Shown here one piece after another: positions 22,612-26,174 of a stretch of DNA of 26,174 nucleotides (position 1 is its first letter; the number at the start of each line of letters is the position of its first letter). Position numbers and translations under genes: made by a program. This DNA comes from DATKEH01 sp035546355 (GTDB lineage: Bacteria; Acidobacteriota; Thermoanaerobaculia; Multivoradales; JAIOJS01), in assembly GCA_035546355.1 (NCBI GenBank), contig DATKEH010000252.1, forward strand, positions 1 to 26,174, in the 5' to 3' direction. Below the pieces are notes generated by a model. It was not told where the DNA came from, made no database searches, and was given only the letters and a program-made list of their open reading frames with translations.

Positions 22612-23631
22612 ATGACCGTGACCGAACCCCCTGCCGCCGCGCCGCTGGTTCCCGGCGAGCCGCTGCCGGCGCCGCCGGCCCTGGACGAGGCGGCGGCGGC
22701 GCCCGGGGTCGTCGAGCTCGACGGCCTCGGAGTGCGCTTCGGCCGGCGCTGGATCCTCGAGGAGCTGGAGGCCAAGCTGACCGGTCGTGCCATCGGTCTG
22801 CTGGGGCCCAACGGCGCCGGCAAGACGACGCTGCTGCACACGCTGATGGGGTTCCACCCGCCGGCCACCGGTGCGGCGCGCCTGCTCGGCCTCGACGTGG
22901 TGCGGCAGAGCCGCGAGCTGAGGGCGCGCGTCGGCTACATGCCCGAGCGCGACTCCTTCATCGCCGGCATGACCGGCATCCGCTTCGTGCGGCTGATGGG
23001 GGAGCTCTCCGGGCTGCCGCCCCAGCTCGCTCTCGAGCGCGCCCACGAGACCCTGTTCTTCGTCGGCCTCGGCGAGGCGCGGTACCGGCCGATGGAGAGC
23101 TACTCGTTGGGGATGAAGCAGATGGCCAAGCTGGCGCAGGCGCTGGTGCACGGGCCGCAGCTGATCTTCCTCGACGAGCCCACCAACGGCCTCGACCCCA
23201 CCGGCCGCCAGCGCATGCTCGAGCTGATCCAGGATATCCGCGATCGCGGGGAGGCGCGGGTCGTGCTCTCGTCGCACCTGCTGCGCGACGTCGAGGTGGT
23301 GTGCGACGAGGTGGTGGTGCTCAAGGAGGGGCGCATCGCCACCTACTGCGACCTCGAAGCCGAGCGACGCGCCAACCGCACCTTCCTCGAGCTCGAGACG
23401 CGCGGCGCCAACGGCAGCTTCCCGCAGGCGCTCGCCGAGCTCGGGTGTCAGTGCGCGGTGGCCGGCAGGCGGCAGCTCAAGGTGGTGCTGCCCGACGGTG
23501 TCGCCGTGCGCGATCTCTACCGGGTGGCCGACCAGCAGGGGGTGCAGATCCGCCGCCTGCTCTACAAGCGGGACTCGCTCGAGGACATCTTCCTGCGCGC
23601 CATGGAGGGCAACGGCAATGGCGGTGCATAG
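22612..23631 (+). CDS. ABC-2 type transporter ATP-binding protein (module 1)
   Basis: This 339-residue ATPase has a Pro/Ala-rich N-terminal extension of about 35 residues. The nucleotide-binding domain has Walker A GLLGPNGAGKTTLLHTLMGF and the signature YSLGMKQMAKLAQAL. Walker B is LIFLDEPTNGLDP and the switch histidine is in VVLSSHLL. The C-terminal regulatory tail (about 240-339) ends in DSLEDIFLRAME, typical of the CcmA/NosF/drug-export class. It energises the membrane protein encoded next, with which it overlaps by 14 nt. It is the first gene of a four-gene operon. The substrate is unknown. Confidence 0.95.
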   Translation: MTVTEPPAAAPLVPGEPLPAPPALDEAAAAPGVVELDGLGVRFGRRWILEELEAKLTGRAIGLLGPNGAGKTTLLHTLMGFHPPATGAARLLGLDVVRQSRELRARVGYMPERDSFIAGMTGIRFVRLMGELSGLPPQLALERAHETLFFVGLGEARYRPMESYSLGMKQMAKLAQALVHGPQLIFLDEPTNGLDPTGRQRMLELIQDIRDRGEARVVLSSHLLRDVEVVCDEVVVLKEGRIATYCDLEAERRANRTFLELETRGANGSFPQALAELGCQCAVAGRRQLKVVLPDGVAVRDLYRVADQQGVQIRRLLYKRDSLEDIFLRAMEGNGNGGA

Positions 23632-24477
23632 GCACGGCTTCCGCGCCTACCGCGGCCGCTGGACGCCGGCCTGGAGCCGTTTCCTGGTGCTCACCCGCTA
23701 CGGGCTGCGCGACGCTCTGGGGAGCCGCAAGACCCTCTTCTTCCTCATCGCCGCCTGCTTCTACCCGTTGGCGGCGGCGGTCATCATCTACCTGCACCAC
23801 AACGCCGAAGCGTTGAAGATGCTGCAGATCCCGGTGGACCAGATCTTCCCCATCGACGCCGGCTTCTTCCTGCGCCTGGTGCGGGTGCAGAGCATTTTCG
23901 CCTTCTTCGTCGTGCTCACCTCGGGAGCGACGCTGATCTCCACCGACATGCGCGACAACGCCCTGCCGCTCTACCTGGGGCGGCCCCTGTCGCGGCTCGA
24001 GTACGTGGCCGGCAAGCTGCTGGTCATCGCCCTGCTCGCCTCGGCGGTGACCTGGGTGCCGGGGCTGCTGCTCTACGGTCTGCAGGTCAGCCTCGAGGGT
24101 GGGCGTTGGATGGTGGGCAACCCGCTGCTCGCCACCGGCACCTTCCTCGGCAGCTGGCTGACCATCGCCGTGTTCGCCTTCGTCTGCCTCGCCATCTCCG
24201 CGGTGATGCGCGCCAAGGCCGCCGCCGAGGGTGCCTTCGCCTCGTTCTTCCTGCTGCTACCCCTGCTCGGCGGCATCATCGGCGCCACTCTGCGCACCGA
24301 CCTCGGCGCGCTGCTCCACATTCCGCTGGTCCTGGACACCCTGTGGCGCACCCTGTTCGGCATGCCGCCGGTGCAGGACGCCCTCTCGCCGCTGGCGGCG
24401 GCGGCGGTGGTGACGGTGCTGCTCGCCGCCTGCTGCATCCTGCTGGCCCGCCGGGTGCGCGCCTACGAGGTGGTGCG

Positions 24478-24481
<4 letters not shown>
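23618..24481 (+). CDS. ABC-2 type permease (module 1)
   Basis: This 287-residue membrane protein starts at ATG 23618, with GGAGGG 8 nt upstream, inside the end of the ATPase gene. After a basic N-terminus (RHGFRAYRGRW) there are about six hydrophobic helices, for example KTLFFLIAACFYPLAAAVII and LLVIALLASAVTWVPGLLLY. The ABC-2 hallmark ISTDMRDNALPLYLGRPLSR follows helix two. NosY and related permeases share this organisation. It probably dimerises, or pairs with the second permease, to export a substrate across the inner membrane. The stop overlaps the next GTG as GTGA. Confidence 0.9.
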
Positions 24482-25425
<944 letters not shown>

Positions 25426-25446
25426 GCCCCCGGCGGGAGGAGCGCG

Positions 25447-26174
25447 ATGCGTAACCGCCTGTTCGGCATCGTGCGCCTGGAATGGCGGCGCCAGCTGCTC
25501 GGCTTCCGCGTCGTCTGGTTGCTGGCCCTGGCGGCGCTGCCGGTGGCGCTGACCGTCGGCATGGTGCTGGTGCACATGAAGCTCGCGCCCGAGGGCGAGC
25601 TGCGCGGGCAGGTGCCGCGCGAGGAGCTGGCCAACCTCTACCACGGCCTGATGGTGCGGGTGGTGCTGTTCTTCGGCAGCCTGGCGCTGTTCATGGGCCT
25701 GGTGCGCGGCGAGGTCGAGCAGCGCAGCCTGCACTACTACTTCCTGTCGCCTACGCCGCGCTGGGTGGTGGTGGTGGGGAAGTACCTGGCGGCGCTGGCG
25801 CTGGGATGGGCGCTGTTCGTGCCCGCCACCGTGCTGAGCATGGCAGCGGCCTACTACCCGGGAGGGCTGGGGCGGCTGTTGCGGCCGCCCGGGTCGAGCG
25901 AGCTGCTGGCCTACGTCGGCATGACGATGCTCGGATGCGCCGCCTACGGGGCGCTGTTCCTGGCGGTGGGGACGCTGCTGCGCGGCCCCGGCTACGTGGT
26001 GGCCCTGCTGTTCCTGTGGGAGTGGTTGCACTTCCTGCTGCCGCCGCTGCTCAAGCAGCTTTCGGTGGTGCACTACCTGCGGGCGCTCACCCCGGTGCCG
26101 ATCTCGGAGGGCCCGTTCGCCCTGCTCGCCGATCCCAAACCGGTGCCGCTGGTGGTGCTGCAGCTGCTGCTCTA
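25447..26174 (+). CDS. ABC-2 type permease (module 2), C-terminus beyond window
   Basis: The frame is open from ATG 25447 to the window edge (242 codons). The start is preceded by GGGAGGAG 4-5 nt upstream and lies 21 nt after the ATPase stop. The protein begins MRNRLFGIVRLEWRRQLLGF, a cytoplasmic amphipathic start typical of ABC-2 permeases. Hydrophobic helices follow (VVWLLALAALPVALTVGMVL, VVLFFGSLALFMGLVRG). GEVEQRSLHYYFLSPTPRW matches the loop seen in the first permease. At least five helices are visible. It completes the two-module exporter. Confidence 0.88.
   Translation, partial: MRNRLFGIVRLEWRRQLLGFRVVWLLALAALPVALTVGMVLVHMKLAPEGELRGQVPREELANLYHGLMVRVVLFFGSLALFMGLVRGEVEQRSLHYYFLSPTPRWVVVVGKYLAALALGWALFVPATVLSMAAAYYPGGLGRLLRPPGSSELLAYVGMTMLGCAAYGALFLAVGTLLRGPGYVVALLFLWEWLHFLLPPLLKQLSVVHYLRALTPVPISEGPFALLADPKPVPLVVLQLLL

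Noticed and set aside
19486..23277. A 1263-codon open frame on the minus strand
   Set aside because: It lies antisense to the sigma, anti-sigma and ABC ATPase genes. Its composition (His, Gln, Arg, Ala) is typical of the reverse frame of GC-rich genes and no domain is recognisable.

Overview
This 26 kb window is chromosomal DNA from a high-GC bacterium, with most genes visibly near 70-75% GC. The best guess is Acidobacteriota, perhaps a Thermoanaerobaculia-like lineage. The guess rests on a combination: a secreted protein with an IPTL-type C-terminal sorting tail, a Pkn2-type kinase with a TPR-like tail, an ECF sigma factor coupled to a zinc-finger/FecR/DUF3352-like protein, and GTCGTAGGGGC hairpin repeats between genes. 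No rRNA or tRNA is visible, so the assignment is inference.

Layout. (1) 1-697, minus strand: the start of a small membrane protein and a hot-dog acyl-CoA thioesterase. (2) 836-4691, plus strand: a membrane-anchored alpha/beta hydrolase, a MoxR-type AAA+ ATPase and a 661-residue protein whose N-terminus looks ChaN/TraB-like. All three are chained by GTGA stop/start overlaps. (3) 4792-13406: an accessory block. It holds a Schlafen/AlbA-type ATP-binding protein, a very large type IIG (Eco57I-like) restriction-methylation protein broken by one frameshift, a divergent ORC/STAND-like ATPase and a DUF222/HNH endonuclease. Two of these genes have clearly lower GC and AT-richer codons than the flanks. 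This looks like a defence or mobile-gene island. (4) 13837-16948: a Uma2-family nuclease-fold protein, a TM2-domain protein and a membrane Ser/Thr kinase. (5) 16965-19248: a secreted Cys-rich IPTL-tail protein on the minus strand and a polytopic GT-C-like membrane protein. (6) 19259-22431: an ECF sigma factor translationally coupled to its probable anti-sigma regulator, which is fused to FecR and DUF3352-like regions. (7) 22612-26174: a two-module ABC-2 export operon (ATPase, permease, ATPase, permease), cut by the window end.

Three sequence-level patterns cut across these regions. First, many genes have a TAnnnT (-10-like) hexamer only 6-10 nt before the start codon and no Shine-Dalgarno, which suggests widespread leaderless transcripts. 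Second, a family of GGTCGTAGGGGC hairpins sits in three gaps, and one cluster has been absorbed into the end of a coding sequence. Third, a perfect 20-bp palindrome occurs twice, in frame, inside the HNH nuclease gene.

The best candidates for something little described are the MoxR plus ChaN-like gene pair, which lacks any VWA partner, and the palindromic control region between the restriction gene and the divergent ATPase.
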